Shown here one piece after another: positions 34,858 to 43,996 of a stretch of DNA of 64,000 bases. Position 1 is the stretch's first letter, and the number at the start of each line of letters is the position of its first letter. Origin of the DNA: Paracoccus subflavus. Lineage in GTDB: Bacteria > Pseudomonadota > Alphaproteobacteria > Rhodobacterales > Rhodobacteraceae. A program made the translations under genes and the position numbers. The stretch is taken from assembly GCF_004310345.1 (NCBI RefSeq), contig NZ_SISK01000010.1, positions 1 through 64,000 on the forward strand. The letters are read 5' to 3'. The notes beneath the pieces are model-generated. The model did no database searches, had not been told where the DNA came from, and worked only from the letters and a program-made list of their open reading frames with translations.

Positions 34858-35655
34858 ATGACAATGGCTGCTGCGCTTGAGGTCAAGGGCCTGAAAAAGA
34901 GCTTCGGGGACGTGACGGTCCTTCGGGGCGTCGATTTTACCCTGGCAAAGGGCGAAGGCGCCGTGCTGCTCGGCGCCAATGGCTGCGGCAAGTCCACGAT
35001 GCTGCGCTGTCTCAACCGGCTGACGTCGTTCGAGTCAGGCACCGTCCGGGTTCATGGAACCGATGTATCGACGCTGGCCGGCGCCAAACTCAAGATCGTG
35101 CGCCGCGAACTCGGCTACGTCTTTCAGCAATTCAATCTGATCGGGAACGTGTCGGTGTTTCAAAACGTGCTGTTCGGTGCGCTCGGTCATCCCGGCGGCG
35201 GATTGATCAACTCGCTCTCGGCATTTGCGCCGCAAGCGGAGCGCGACCGCGCGATGCACTGCTTGGAGAGGGTCGGTTTGGCCGACAAGGCGCCGTTTCG
35301 CGCCCATGCACTCTCTGGCGGCCAGCAGCAGCGCGTCGCCATTGCACGGATGTTGATGCAGAGCCCGACGATCGTGATCGCCGACGAGCCGATCGCCAGC
35401 CTCGATCCGAAAGCCGGGCGCGAGGTGCTGGAGCTTCTCTTCCGCATTGTATCGGAGGAGCGTCTGACGGTGCTCTGCACGCTGCACCAACTCGACCTCG
35501 CCCGCGAATTTGGCCCGCGGATCATCGGCATGAAAGACGGACGTGTCGTAATCGACGCAGCGACCGACAGCATTCACATCTCGGAACTCGAAGGGCTCTA
35601 CCGAGCAGACGGGGCGACCAGCGCGGCCTCGGCGTCACGCCACGCAGCGGAATAA
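34858..35655 (+). CDS. phnC: Phosphonate/phosphite ABC transporter ATP-binding protein
   Basis: This 265-residue cytoplasmic ATPase has Walker A LLGANGCGKST (~residue 40), Q-loop YVFQQFNLIGN, signature LSGGQQQRVAIARML (~150), Walker B TIVIADEPIASLD (~170) and an H-loop with CTLHQLDLAREF. The pattern FQQFNL...VLFGALG is typical of PhnC. An ATG six bases downstream is an alternative start. It is followed 10 bp later by the permease gene. Confidence 0.9.
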   Translation: MTMAAALEVKGLKKSFGDVTVLRGVDFTLAKGEGAVLLGANGCGKSTMLRCLNRLTSFESGTVRVHGTDVSTLAGAKLKIVRRELGYVFQQFNLIGNVSVFQNVLFGALGHPGGGLINSLSAFAPQAERDRAMHCLERVGLADKAPFRAHALSGGQQQRVAIARMLMQSPTIVIADEPIASLDPKAGREVLELLFRIVSEERLTVLCTLHQLDLAREFGPRIIGMKDGRVVIDAATDSIHISELEGLYRADGATSAASASRHAAE

Positions 35656-35665
35656 GGACAGGGCC

Positions 35666-36481
35666 ATGACGACAGACATCCATGACAATGCCGTCGCCGT
35701 GCCCGCAGCGCCGCCGCGCTTTCACCGTCCGTCAGTCTTTGCGGTCGTCATCGCAATCGCGTTCGCGGCGTTTTTCATCCAAGGTGTGCTGCTGGCAGGC
35801 ATCACGCCAGAGCGCCTGATGCGCGGTATTGTCAATCTTGGTCGCTTCATCGCGCTAGCGATGCCGCCAGATTTCACGAAACTTGACGTTATCGCCTATG
35901 CAATGCTCGAAACATTGAACATGGCGATCGTGGGTGTTGCGGTTGGTGTCGTGCTCAGCGTGCCTTTCGCGCTTCTGGCATCAACCAATACGACACCGCA
36001 CCGGCTGGTGCGGACCGCGACGCAGTTCGTGATTGCGACGATGCGCACAATCCCGGACCTCATCTGGGCGCTGATTTTCGTCGTGGCGGTGGGGCTTGGA
36101 CCACTCGCCGGAATCCTTGCCATCATCGTCGATACGATCGGGTTTTGCGCGCGCTTCTTTGCAGAGCGCATCGAAGAGGTGCGGCCAGGACCATCGGAGG
36201 CGCTGGCGTCGACGGGGGGCGGGCGCTTGTCGGTCATCTTCGGAGCCGTAGTGCCAGAAACGTTCGCATCCATGACCGGCACCAGCCTTTTTGCGGTAGA
36301 AAAAGCGATCCGCTCGGCTGTCACGCTCGGTCTCGTCGGCGCGGGCGGGATCGGGGTGGAACTCTCGACGGCAATGCGGCTCTTCAACTTCGACGAAGCG
36401 GCGGCGATCGTCATGGTCATCCTTGTCGTCGTTGTGGGTTTCGAGCAGATATCCTCTCTGATCCGTCGTCGGGTGATGTAA
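35666..36481 (+). CDS. phnE: Phosphonate/phosphite ABC transporter permease
   Basis: This 271-residue inner-membrane permease has about six helices. The cytoplasmic EAA-type loop is EALASTGGGRLSVIFGAVVPE (~residue 175). RTIPDLIWALIFVVAVGLGP is a PhnE hallmark, and the C-terminal GLVGAGGIGVELSTAMRLFNF completes the family pattern. It ends the phnDCE operon. The 164-bp gap to the convergent zntA holds no feature I can name. Confidence 0.9.
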   Translation: MTTDIHDNAVAVPAAPPRFHRPSVFAVVIAIAFAAFFIQGVLLAGITPERLMRGIVNLGRFIALAMPPDFTKLDVIAYAMLETLNMAIVGVAVGVVLSVPFALLASTNTTPHRLVRTATQFVIATMRTIPDLIWALIFVVAVGLGPLAGILAIIVDTIGFCARFFAERIEEVRPGPSEALASTGGGRLSVIFGAVVPETFASMTGTSLFAVEKAIRSAVTLGLVGAGGIGVELSTAMRLFNFDEAAAIVMVILVVVVGFEQISSLIRRRVM

Positions 36482-36645
36482 CAGCTAATCACCCTTTGCC
36501 AAGCAACTTGCCATCGCAAAATCTCTCAATCGGTCGTTCAGCGAGGATGGTTGTTCAATAGGCGAAGCTGACCCCCAGGCGACGTCACGACAGACCAGAT
36601 CCCGATGGCGAAGCTTGAGACAGCCTGCCCGATGCGTGCGGCAGG

Positions 36646-38892
36646 TCATGTCTTCTCGGGGTTATAGGCCAAAAGCCGCAGGGCGTTCAGCGTGACCAGC
36701 ACGGTGGCGCCGGTGTCGGCCAGGATCGCGATCCAGAGGCCGGTGATCCCCAGGACGGTTGTCACCAGGAACACGACCTTCAGGCCCAGGGCCAAGGCCA
36801 CGTTCTGCCGGATGTTTGCCATCGTTGCGCGGGCCAGCCTGACCAGGGCCGGGATATCCGTCACACGGTCGCGCAGGATCGCGGCATCCGCCGTTTCCAG
36901 CGCCACATCGGTGCCCGACCCCATTGCCACGCCGATGCCGGCCTGCTTCAGCGCGGGGGCATCGTTGATGCCGTCCCCGACCATCATCACGCCCCCCCGG
37001 TCGCCCATGGCGCGGATCGTGGCCAGCTTGTCCTCGGGCAGCATCTCGGCCCTGAACTCGGCGCCCAGGCTGGCGGCGATGGCGGCGGCGGTGCGTGGGT
37101 TGTCGCCGGTCAGGATCGTGGGGGTCATTCCCATGGCGCGAAGCTGGCGAACGGCCTCCACGGCGTCGGCGCGAGGTTCGTCGCGCATGGCAATCAGCCC
37201 CAGCGTCGATTGGCCCTCGAACAGGACGGCGACCGTCTTGCCCGCTTCCTCCAGGGTCGTCGCCTGGTCGATCCAGATGCCCTGCAAGGCACCCTGTTCC
37301 GCGGCATGGCGCGGATTCGCGATGGTCAGGCTGCGGCCATCGACCGTCGCCATGGCCCCCTTGCCGGGAAGGGCGCGGGCCGCCGTGGCAGGCGGCACCG
37401 CAATCCCTTCGGCCTGGCGCAGGATCGCCTGGGCAAGCGGATGGCTTGACCCGGTCTCGACGGCGGCGGCAAGGCGCAGCACCTCGGCCTCGCTCATGCC
37501 GCCCGCCGGCACCACATCCACCACCTGGGGCCGGCCATGCGTCAGCGTGCCGGTCTTGTCAAAGGCGATCTGCCGGACGTTGGCCGCCGCCTCGATCACC
37601 GCCCCCCCTTTCATCAGAAGCCCCCGCCGCGCCCCTGCCGACAGGGCCGAGGCGATGGAGGCCGGGACCGAGATCACCAGCGCGCAGGGGCAGCCGATCA
37701 ACAGAAGCGTCAGGCCACGATAGATCCAGGTGTTCCAGTCGGCGCCGGCCGCAAGCGGCGGCACAAGAACCACGGCGACCGACAGGATCACGATCAGCGG
37801 CATGTACCAGCGGCTGAAGCGGTCGATGAACCGTTCGGTCGGCGCGCGGGCTTCCTCGGCCTCTTCGACCAGACGGATGATGCGGGAAATCGTGTTGTCC
37901 TGCGCTTCCTTCGTGACGCTGATACGAAGCGCGGCCTCGGTGTTGATCGACCCGGCAAAGACCGCCTCGCCCGGCCCGCGGGTCTTCGGGATGCTTTCGC
38001 CGGTCACCGGGCTTTCATCGACGCCGCTGGTGCCGTCGACGATCACCCCGTCCGCCGGGATACGGTCACCGGGGCGGGCAAGGACGGTCTGGCCGACCGC
38101 CAGCGACGCCGCCGGCACCTCGCGGGACCCCGCCCCGTCGACAAGAAGCGCGGTTTTCGGCACCAGGTCGGCCAAGGCCCTGATGCCATCGCGGGCCTTG
38201 TTTGCGGCAACCCCCTCGAGTACCTCGCCCACGGCGAACAGAAACACCACCAGGGCCGCCTCCTCGGCTGCGCCGATGAACAGCGCGCCGATGGCCGCGA
38301 TCGTCATGAGGCTTTCGATCGTAAAGGGCTGACCCATCCGCAACGCGGCAAAGGCCCGTTGCGCAACCGGTGCAACGCCGATCACACAGGCTGCGAAGAA
38401 CGCCCAATAGCCAATCTCGTGCCCGCCCGTCAGGTCCACCGCCCAGGCCGCGGCCAGCAAGAGCCCCGTGCCGATGACCAGTCGCCCCTTGCCGGTCTGG
38501 AACCATCGCCTGCCGCGGTCGGCCGGATCGTCATGCAGATGGCCGGAACTGTCGTGACCATTGTTGTCCGTTCCCGCCGCCCCGGGGCGGTCGCGGCCAT
38601 CGCCATGCCCTTCTGCGGTGTCCTGCGGCAAGGCCGCGTCGGGCAGCACAAAACCCTTTTTCTTCGGAACAGCCGCGCCGCGCGGGGCGATGCCATATCC
38701 AAGCGCCCGGACCGTTTCCTCGATCTTTTCCCTGGGGGTCGTTTCGGGCGTCAGATTCAGCGTCAGCTTTTCGGCCATCAGCGCGACCGACACGTCGCTG
38801 ACCCCCGGCATCCGCTCGACCGCCCGCGTGACCTTGGTGACGCAGGACGCGCAATCCATGCCACTGACGCTCCATTCCAGCCGTTCCGCCAT
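36646..38892 (-). CDS. zntA: Heavy-metal P-type ATPase (Zn2+/Cd2+/Pb2+ exporter, ZntA-like)
   Basis: This 748-residue P1B ATPase exports soft divalent metals. The start at 38892 has AAGGAAC upstream. An N-terminal metal-binding domain (GMDCASC, residues ~11-17) precedes an acidic/His linker (DSSGHLHDDPADRG). TGES (~305), the transmembrane CPC motif (IGCPCALVIS, ~395), the phosphorylation site DKTGTLTHGRP (~440) and GDGINDAPAL (~650) are all in place. CPC plus the MerR regulator with CadR/PbrR-type cysteines points to Zn/Cd/Pb rather than copper. Confidence 0.92.
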   Translation of the reverse strand: MAERLEWSVSGMDCASCVTKVTRAVERMPGVSDVSVALMAEKLTLNLTPETTPREKIEETVRALGYGIAPRGAAVPKKKGFVLPDAALPQDTAEGHGDGRDRPGAAGTDNNGHDSSGHLHDDPADRGRRWFQTGKGRLVIGTGLLLAAAWAVDLTGGHEIGYWAFFAACVIGVAPVAQRAFAALRMGQPFTIESLMTIAAIGALFIGAAEEAALVVFLFAVGEVLEGVAANKARDGIRALADLVPKTALLVDGAGSREVPAASLAVGQTVLARPGDRIPADGVIVDGTSGVDESPVTGESIPKTRGPGEAVFAGSINTEAALRISVTKEAQDNTISRIIRLVEEAEEARAPTERFIDRFSRWYMPLIVILSVAVVLVPPLAAGADWNTWIYRGLTLLLIGCPCALVISVPASIASALSAGARRGLLMKGGAVIEAAANVRQIAFDKTGTLTHGRPQVVDVVPAGGMSEAEVLRLAAAVETGSSHPLAQAILRQAEGIAVPPATAARALPGKGAMATVDGRSLTIANPRHAAEQGALQGIWIDQATTLEEAGKTVAVLFEGQSTLGLIAMRDEPRADAVEAVRQLRAMGMTPTILTGDNPRTAAAIAASLGAEFRAEMLPEDKLATIRAMGDRGGVMMVGDGINDAPALKQAGIGVAMGSGTDVALETADAAILRDRVTDIPALVRLARATMANIRQNVALALGLKVVFLVTTVLGITGLWIAILADTGATVLVTLNALRLLAYNPEKT

Positions 38893-38938
38893 CGCCGTTC
38901 CTTTTCTTGCATCCATTGTCCGAATCGGATCGGCATTC

Positions 38939-38969
38939 TATCTAGGGGCTCTAGTCGCTATAGCTTCAA
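38939..38969 (-). promoter_or_regulatory. MerR-type zntA promoter with 19-bp spacer and dyad operator
   Basis: On the minus strand TTGAAG (-35, 38964-38969) and TAGATA (-10, 38939-38944) are separated by 19 bp, the overlong spacing that MerR-family activators correct. The dyad GCTCTAGTCGCTATAGC (38948-38964) lies within the spacer. It drives zntA and lies 10-40 bp before the merR-type start. Confidence 0.75.
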
Positions 38970-38979
38970 GGACAATCTT

Positions 38980-39405
38980 ATGCTGACCATCGGCAGGCTC
39001 GGGCAGGCGGCGGGGGTCAAGGTGCCGACCATCCGCTATTACGAACAGATCGGCCTTTTGCCCCCGGCGGACCGCAGCGCCGGCAACCAGCGGATTTACG
39101 ACCGCGCGACGCTTGACCGTCTTTCCTTCATCCGCCATGCGCGCGAGCTTGGCTTTTCGCTCGAGGCGATCCGCGATCTTCTCAGCCTGTCGGACAAGCC
39201 TGACCAATCCTGCGCCGCGGCCGATGCCATCGCCAAGGCCCAATTGCAGGCGGTGCAGGCGCGCATCGCCCGGTTAAGGGCGCTCCAGACCGAACTGCAC
39301 CGGATGATCGACCAATGCGCCTGCGGCACGATCCGGGACTGCCGTGTGATTGAAACGCTTGGGGATCACAGTCTTTGCGCCCAGGACCACGGTGCCGAGG
39401 CATGA
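38980..39405 (+). CDS. MerR-family metal-responsive regulator (CadR/PbrR/ZntR type)
   Basis: This 141-residue regulator has an N-terminal winged helix ([20 protein letters not shown]), a dimerisation helix and a metal-binding end. Ligand cysteines are visible: one in [10 protein letters not shown] (~79) and a cluster in [17 protein letters not shown] (~112-123), as in Cd/Pb/Zn sensors. It diverges from the P-type ATPase it should activate and overlaps the next gene by ATGA. Confidence 0.92.
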   Translation: MLTIGRLGQAAGVKVPTIRYYEQIGLLPPADRSAGNQRIYDRATLDRLSFIRHARELGFSLEAIRDLLSLSDKPDQSCAAADAIAKAQLQAVQARIARLRALQTELHRMIDQCACGTIRDCRVIETLGDHSLCAQDHGAEA

Positions 39406-39731
39406 TCCCATGGCCCAGCCTGGGGATCTATGCGCTTGCGGCCGTGGCCGAGATCGCGGGCTGTTTTGCGGTCTGGGCCTGGATGCGCCTGAATGCAAGT
39501 CCGCTGTGGCTAATCCCCGGCATGGCAAGCCTTGCCGCCTTCGCCTGGGCGCTGAGCCTTGCGCCCTCGGACTTTGCAGGTCGCGCCTACGCGGCCTATG
39601 GCGGGGTCTACATCGCGGCTTCGCTTGGCTGGCTGTGGATCGTCGAAGGGGTCAGGCCGGACCGTTGGGATCTGGGAGGCGCCGCGATCATTCTGGTCGG
39701 CGCGGCGATGATCCTGTTCGGGCCACGGTGA
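39402..39731 (+). CDS. YnfA-family small membrane protein (UPF0060)
   Basis: This 109-residue protein has four transmembrane helices and is related to small multidrug resistance proteins. The start at 39402 overlaps the merR-type stop. [20 protein letters not shown] and [17 protein letters not shown], with a C-terminal [11 protein letters not shown], match the family closely. Its role is unsettled. Co-transcription with a metal regulator suggests a part in metal tolerance, by inference. Confidence 0.88.
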   Translation: MIPWPSLGIYALAAVAEIAGCFAVWAWMRLNASPLWLIPGMASLAAFAWALSLAPSDFAGRAYAAYGGVYIAASLGWLWIVEGVRPDRWDLGGAAIILVGAAMILFGPR

Positions 39732-39732
39732 A

Positions 39733-40743
39733 TCATCCCTGACCGGACCCTTCTTCCAGAACCTGCCAGGCCCGCTGGGCAAATCGTCCGGCCAGGGGCG
39801 CATAGCGCGCCGCCTCGGGATCGGCGGCGTTGCCTGCCTTGGCGCGGTCGGCGATGCCGACAAAGATCACCGCGAAACGGAACAGGGCAAAGGCGATGTG
39901 AAAGGGCTGCGGGGCGGGAACCTGGGGCAGGATGTCGCGATAGGCGGCAAAAAATTCCGCTTCGTCCGGAATGCCCGGCGTTTCCGCGCCCAGGATGCCG
40001 CCGTATTCGTCCGGGCTGGTGTGAAAGGGCATCGCCACAAAGCCCAGATCCGCCAAGGGGTGACCGATGGTCGAAAGTTCCCAGTCCAGCACGGCGATCA
40101 CGCGCGGCTCGGTCGGGTGGATCAGCATGTTTCCCAGGCGGAAATCGCCATGCGCGATGGATGTCAGCCCGTCGTCGGGGGGCTGCACCTGTGCCAGCCG
40201 CCGCGACAGCGCCAGCAACAGCGCGTCTTCGGCAAAGCTGGAAGCCTCGAGCTGACTGGTCCAGCGATGCAGTTGCCGGGCGAAATAGTCGCCGGGACGG
40301 CCAAAATCCGACAGCCCGATCGCCTCGGGCCTGACACGATGCAGCCGCGCCAGGGTCTGCACCATCGACAGATAGATCGCGCGCCGGTCGGCAGGCTCCA
40401 GTTCGGGAAGGCGACAGTCCGAGAAAACCCGGCCTTCCACGAAATCCATCAGATAGAAGGGCGTGCCCAGCAGGGCAGGGTCCTGATGGAACAGCACGGT
40501 CCGCGGCACCGGCACGTCGGTGTCGGCCAGCGCGTGCATGACCCGGAACTCGCGGTCGATGGCATGGGCGCCCCTGAGGATCTCGCCGGCCGGCTGCTTG
40601 CGCAGAACCATCCGGCGGGCGCCGTGATCGACGATAAAGGTCGGGTTCGACTGCCCGCCGCCGATCCGCGTCAGCCGGGTTTCGGCAGGGCCGAAATGGC
40701 CGGACAGGAAAGGGCCGAGCTGCTCGGGCGTGATCTCGTTCAT
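39733..40743 (-). CDS. APH-type phosphotransferase (LvaA / ACAD10-11 kinase-like)
   Basis: This 336-residue kinase-fold protein is of the aminoglycoside/choline phosphotransferase family. The start at 40743 (MNEITPEQLGPFL) overlaps the upstream dehydrogenase gene by four bases. Nucleotide and catalytic elements are GGGQSNPTF (P-loop-like), MVLRKQP (Lys), the Brenner motif HGDFRLGNM with catalytic Asp, and VLDWELSTIGHPLADLG (metal Asp). In mammalian ACAD10/11 and Pseudomonas LvaA, such kinases phosphorylate 4-hydroxyacyl-CoA before elimination. The next-door ACAD supports the same role here; the substrate is inferred. Confidence 0.85.
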   Translation of the reverse strand: MNEITPEQLGPFLSGHFGPAETRLTRIGGGQSNPTFIVDHGARRMVLRKQPAGEILRGAHAIDREFRVMHALADTDVPVPRTVLFHQDPALLGTPFYLMDFVEGRVFSDCRLPELEPADRRAIYLSMVQTLARLHRVRPEAIGLSDFGRPGDYFARQLHRWTSQLEASSFAEDALLLALSRRLAQVQPPDDGLTSIAHGDFRLGNMLIHPTEPRVIAVLDWELSTIGHPLADLGFVAMPFHTSPDEYGGILGAETPGIPDEAEFFAAYRDILPQVPAPQPFHIAFALFRFAVIFVGIADRAKAGNAADPEAARYAPLAGRFAQRAWQVLEEGSGQG

Positions 40744-41957
40744 GCGGTTTCTCCGGTGACCGGCCAGGACCAGAAATCCCGGCCCTCGGTATCCAGGTTG
40801 CGGCTCAGCACCATCTTGTGCACTTCGTCCGCGCCATCGACCAGCCGCGCCTGCCGGGCATAGCGATAGATCCATTCCAGCGGCGTATCCTTGGAATAGC
40901 CGCGAGCGCCGTTGATCTGGATTGCGGTATCGGCGGCCTTGTGCAGCAGATTGGCGACATGGACCTTGGCCATCGACACCTCCTTGCGGGCATAGCTGCC
41001 CTGATCCAGCGCCCAGGCCGCCTTCATCACCAGCAGGCGCCCGACCTCGATCTGCATGGCCAGATCGCCCAGCATGATGCTGATGCTTTCGCGTTTCGAC
41101 AGCCGCTCGCCAAAGGCAAATCGTTCGTGGGCATAGGCCGTGGCGATCTCGACGCAGCGCTTGGACAGCCCCAGCCAGCGCATGCAATGGGTCAGCCGCG
41201 CCGGCCCCAGCCGTATCTGCGTCAGCTTCAGACCGTCGCCTTCGTTCAGCAGCATGTCCGATGCGGGGATTTCCATATCCTCGAACACCAGTTCGCAATG
41301 GCCGCCATGCTCCTCGGGACCCATGATCGGGATGCGGCGGTCGATGCGCCAGCCGGGCGTGTCGCGATCGAACAGAAAGGCGCTGAGCCCCTTGCGCGGA
41401 TCGTCCGAGGTGCGCGCGATCAGGATGAAATGGCGTGCGTCCTCGGCCCCGGTGATGAACCATTTGCGGCCTCGGATGCGGTAGCGGTCGCCCTGGCGGG
41501 TTGCGGTGGTCAGCATCATGCCGCCGGGGTCCGAGCCCGAGCCGGGATGAGGTTCGGTCATCGCAAAGGCCGACCGAACGCGGCCGTCCACGATGGGCTG
41601 AAGCCAGCGTTCCTTCTGCCGGGGCGTGCCGACCTTTTCCAGCACCATCATGTTGCCGTCGTCGGGCGCAGCCGAGTTGAACACGACCGGCCCGAAGATC
41701 GAGCGGTTCATTTCCTCGTAACACACCGCCATGCCCATGCGGCCCAGATCCTGACCGCCGGTTTCCTGCTTCAGTTGCAGGCACCACAGACCCTCGGACC
41801 TGGCCCTGGCGCGCAGCGTTTCAAGAAGATCGAGGCGGATGTTCTCGTGCGGGTCGAAGCTGGCGCGATCCTGTTCGAGCGGCAGAAGCTCGTTTTCCAC
41901 AAAACGGGCGATGCGGCGCCGATAATCCTCGATGCGCGGGGAAATGGTGAAATCCAT
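40740..41957 (-). CDS. Acyl-CoA dehydrogenase, ACAD10/11-like (LvaC-like)
   Basis: This 405-residue flavoprotein has the acyl-CoA dehydrogenase fold. The start at 41957 (MDFTISPRIEDYRRRI) is chosen for the normal N-terminus. FAD/substrate motifs are FAMTEPHPGSGSDP and RKWFITGAEDARHFI. Near residue 380 the sequence is LVDGADEVHKMV. In ordinary members a catalytic Glu sits in YEGT, whereas ACAD10/11-type enzymes have DGPDEVH. This, and the coupled kinase gene, suggests action on phosphorylated 4-hydroxyacyl-CoA (dephosphorylation or elimination) rather than simple beta-oxidation. Confidence 0.85.
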   Translation of the reverse strand: MDFTISPRIEDYRRRIARFVENELLPLEQDRASFDPHENIRLDLLETLRARARSEGLWCLQLKQETGGQDLGRMGMAVCYEEMNRSIFGPVVFNSAAPDDGNMMVLEKVGTPRQKERWLQPIVDGRVRSAFAMTEPHPGSGSDPGGMMLTTATRQGDRYRIRGRKWFITGAEDARHFILIARTSDDPRKGLSAFLFDRDTPGWRIDRRIPIMGPEEHGGHCELVFEDMEIPASDMLLNEGDGLKLTQIRLGPARLTHCMRWLGLSKRCVEIATAYAHERFAFGERLSKRESISIMLGDLAMQIEVGRLLVMKAAWALDQGSYARKEVSMAKVHVANLLHKAADTAIQINGARGYSKDTPLEWIYRYARQARLVDGADEVHKMVLSRNLDTEGRDFWSWPVTGETA

Positions 41958-41964
41958 CGAAACC

Positions 41965-42720
41965 TCACAGGCTGGAGCAAAGGTGGCCGCCGTCAACGAC
42001 GATGGACGATCCCGTCATGTAGCGTGATTCCTCGGAACACAGCAGTCGCAGGGGCGCCTCGAGGTCCGAAAGCTGACCCAGACGGCGCTGCGGAATCCGC
42101 CGGATCAGCGTCTGGCCTGCATCGGTGGCGAAGAAATCGCGGTTTAGGGGCGTCTCGATATAACCGGGGCAGAGCGCATTCACGCGGATGCCGTACCGCG
42201 CCCATTCCAGGGCCAGGGCTTGCGTCAGTTGCACCACCGCCGCCTTGGACGCGGTATAGGCGGCGACATTGCCCGCCACGCGAAAGCCCAGGATCGAGGC
42301 CACGTTCACAATGGCGCCGCCTTTCTGGTCGCGCATCCGCCGGGCGGCCGCCTGCGCCACATGGAAGACGCCCTTGACATTGGTGTCGAGCACCTTGCCG
42401 AATTCGGCAGGATCGGTGTCGATGGCAGGCCCGGTGGCGGTGATCCCGGCATTGTTCACGACCACGTCGATGCGCCCGTCGACCTGCCCGAACGCCTGCG
42501 CAACCGAGGCCGGATCGGCCACGTCCATCGCCACTGCCTCGGCCAGTCCGCCTGTGTCGCGGATTGCCTGGGCCTGCCGGGCGATCCGATCTTCGCTGCG
42601 GGCGGCAAGGATCACGCGGATGCCGTCCTGCGCCAGGACCTGGGCGAAATGCGCGCCAAGCCCGCTGGATGCCCCGGTAACAAGGATGGTTCTGGGATGC
42701 ACCTGCACCTCCTTTTGCAT
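41965..42720 (-). CDS. Short-chain dehydrogenase/reductase
   Basis: This 251-residue classical SDR has the coenzyme motif ILVTGASSGLGAHFA (residues ~12-26), NNAG (~90), the catalytic Ser in VNVASILGFR, and Tyr-Lys in AAYTASKAAVV (~160). AARSED after beta-2 suggests NADP(H). It ends 7 bp before the dehydrogenase start, in the same operon. By analogy with LvaD it may reduce a 4-oxoacyl-CoA or oxidise a hydroxyacyl intermediate; the true substrate is unknown. Confidence 0.88.
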   Translation of the reverse strand: MQKEVQVHPRTILVTGASSGLGAHFAQVLAQDGIRVILAARSEDRIARQAQAIRDTGGLAEAVAMDVADPASVAQAFGQVDGRIDVVVNNAGITATGPAIDTDPAEFGKVLDTNVKGVFHVAQAAARRMRDQKGGAIVNVASILGFRVAGNVAAYTASKAAVVQLTQALALEWARYGIRVNALCPGYIETPLNRDFFATDAGQTLIRRIPQRRLGQLSDLEAPLRLLCSEESRYMTGSSIVVDGGHLCSSL

Positions 42721-42721
42721 G

Positions 42722-43996
42722 TCAGTATCCCGGCAGGATGCGGTACCACAGCGCAATTCCGGGCACATAGGTGATCGCCGCCAGCATGACGAGGCAGGCC
42801 AGCAGGAACCAGCCGATCTGACGCAGCAGCGCCATGATCGGAATGCGGTTCGTCAGCGAGGCCACGTAGAGATTGGCGGCAAGCGGCGGCGTCAGCAGGC
42901 CGATCTCGATATTGATGACGACAATGATCCCGAAATGGATCGGGTCGATCCCGTATTGGGTGGCTGCGGGGGCCAGCAACGGACCCATCAGAAGAATGGC
43001 CGCGCTGGTTTCCATGAACATGCCGACCACCAGCAGCGCCAGATTGACCAGCAGCAGGAACAGCAGCGGGTTCTGCGTCAGGTCGATCGCAAAGGTCGCA
43101 AGGTCTTGCGGAATCTGTTCCAGGGTCAGCGCCCGGTTGAAGATCGTGGTAAAGCCGATGATGAACATCACAGCAGCCGCACTGATCGCGGCGCGCACGA
43201 AGGCGTCGCCAAGCTGGCGCGATCCGACCGAGCGCGAGACGACGATGTAAAGCAGGGCATAGACCGCAGCCACGCCCGCCGCCTCGGTGGGGGTGAAGAT
43301 GCCCGTGTAGATGCCGCCCAGAACCATGACCGGCATGAACAATGCAGGCAATGCCGACAGGAATTCGGCTGCAAAGGTCCGGCTGGCCGTCGCCGAGGGG
43401 GCCTCGTGTTCGATGCCATTCTCAAGGACATGGCGCGCCCGCAGGGCATGGACCGCCATGATCGCGACGACAAAGATCAGACCCGGCAGCAATGTCGCCA
43501 GGAAAAGCTGGGTGATCGACGCGCCCACCGCCGAGCCATAAAGGATCAGTGGGATCGACGGCGGCAGCAGAACCCCCAGCAGGCCGGCCGAGGCGTTGAG
43601 CGCACCGACATATCCGGGCTTGTAGCCCCTTTGCAGCATCTCGGGGCCAAGCGCGCGCCCAATGGCCGCGACGGCTGCGACCGACGAACCCGTGACCGCC
43701 CCCATCATCGCGCTGGCGCCGATCATGATGTGACCCATCGAGGCCGGGACATGCGCCATCATGCGCTTGCTGACGCCGACCAGTTGGCGGGTCAGGCCGC
43801 CCTGGGTCATCAGCTCGCCCGCCAGCATGAACAGCGGGATGGCCAGGAAGGGATAGACCAGCAGCGCGTCCAGGGTCGTTTGCGCGGCATAATCCAGAGA
43901 AACGTTCCAGCGTTCGGGCTGGATCAGGATGAACAGCGAAAACGCGATCCCGACCGGCAGGCCGATCAGCAGAAAGCCCAGAAGAACCAGGATCAT
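42722..43996 (-). CDS. dctM: TRAP transporter large permease (DctM)
   Basis: This 424-residue inner-membrane protein has about 12 helices of the DctM family. MILVLLGFLLIGLPVGIAFS is the usual first helix. GAVTGSSVAAVAAIGRALGP and LNASAGLLGVLLPPSIPLIL are its two pseudo-symmetric signature loops, with a second PP(L/S) in LLTPPLAANLYV. It drives Na+-coupled uptake of an organic acid delivered by the binding protein. The gene overlaps the small permease (ATGA) and ends one base before the SDR start. Confidence 0.93.
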   Translation of the reverse strand: MILVLLGFLLIGLPVGIAFSLFILIQPERWNVSLDYAAQTTLDALLVYPFLAIPLFMLAGELMTQGGLTRQLVGVSKRMMAHVPASMGHIMIGASAMMGAVTGSSVAAVAAIGRALGPEMLQRGYKPGYVGALNASAGLLGVLLPPSIPLILYGSAVGASITQLFLATLLPGLIFVVAIMAVHALRARHVLENGIEHEAPSATASRTFAAEFLSALPALFMPVMVLGGIYTGIFTPTEAAGVAAVYALLYIVVSRSVGSRQLGDAFVRAAISAAAVMFIIGFTTIFNRALTLEQIPQDLATFAIDLTQNPLLFLLLVNLALLVVGMFMETSAAILLMGPLLAPAATQYGIDPIHFGIIVVINIEIGLLTPPLAANLYVASLTNRIPIMALLRQIGWFLLACLVMLAAITYVPGIALWYRILPGY

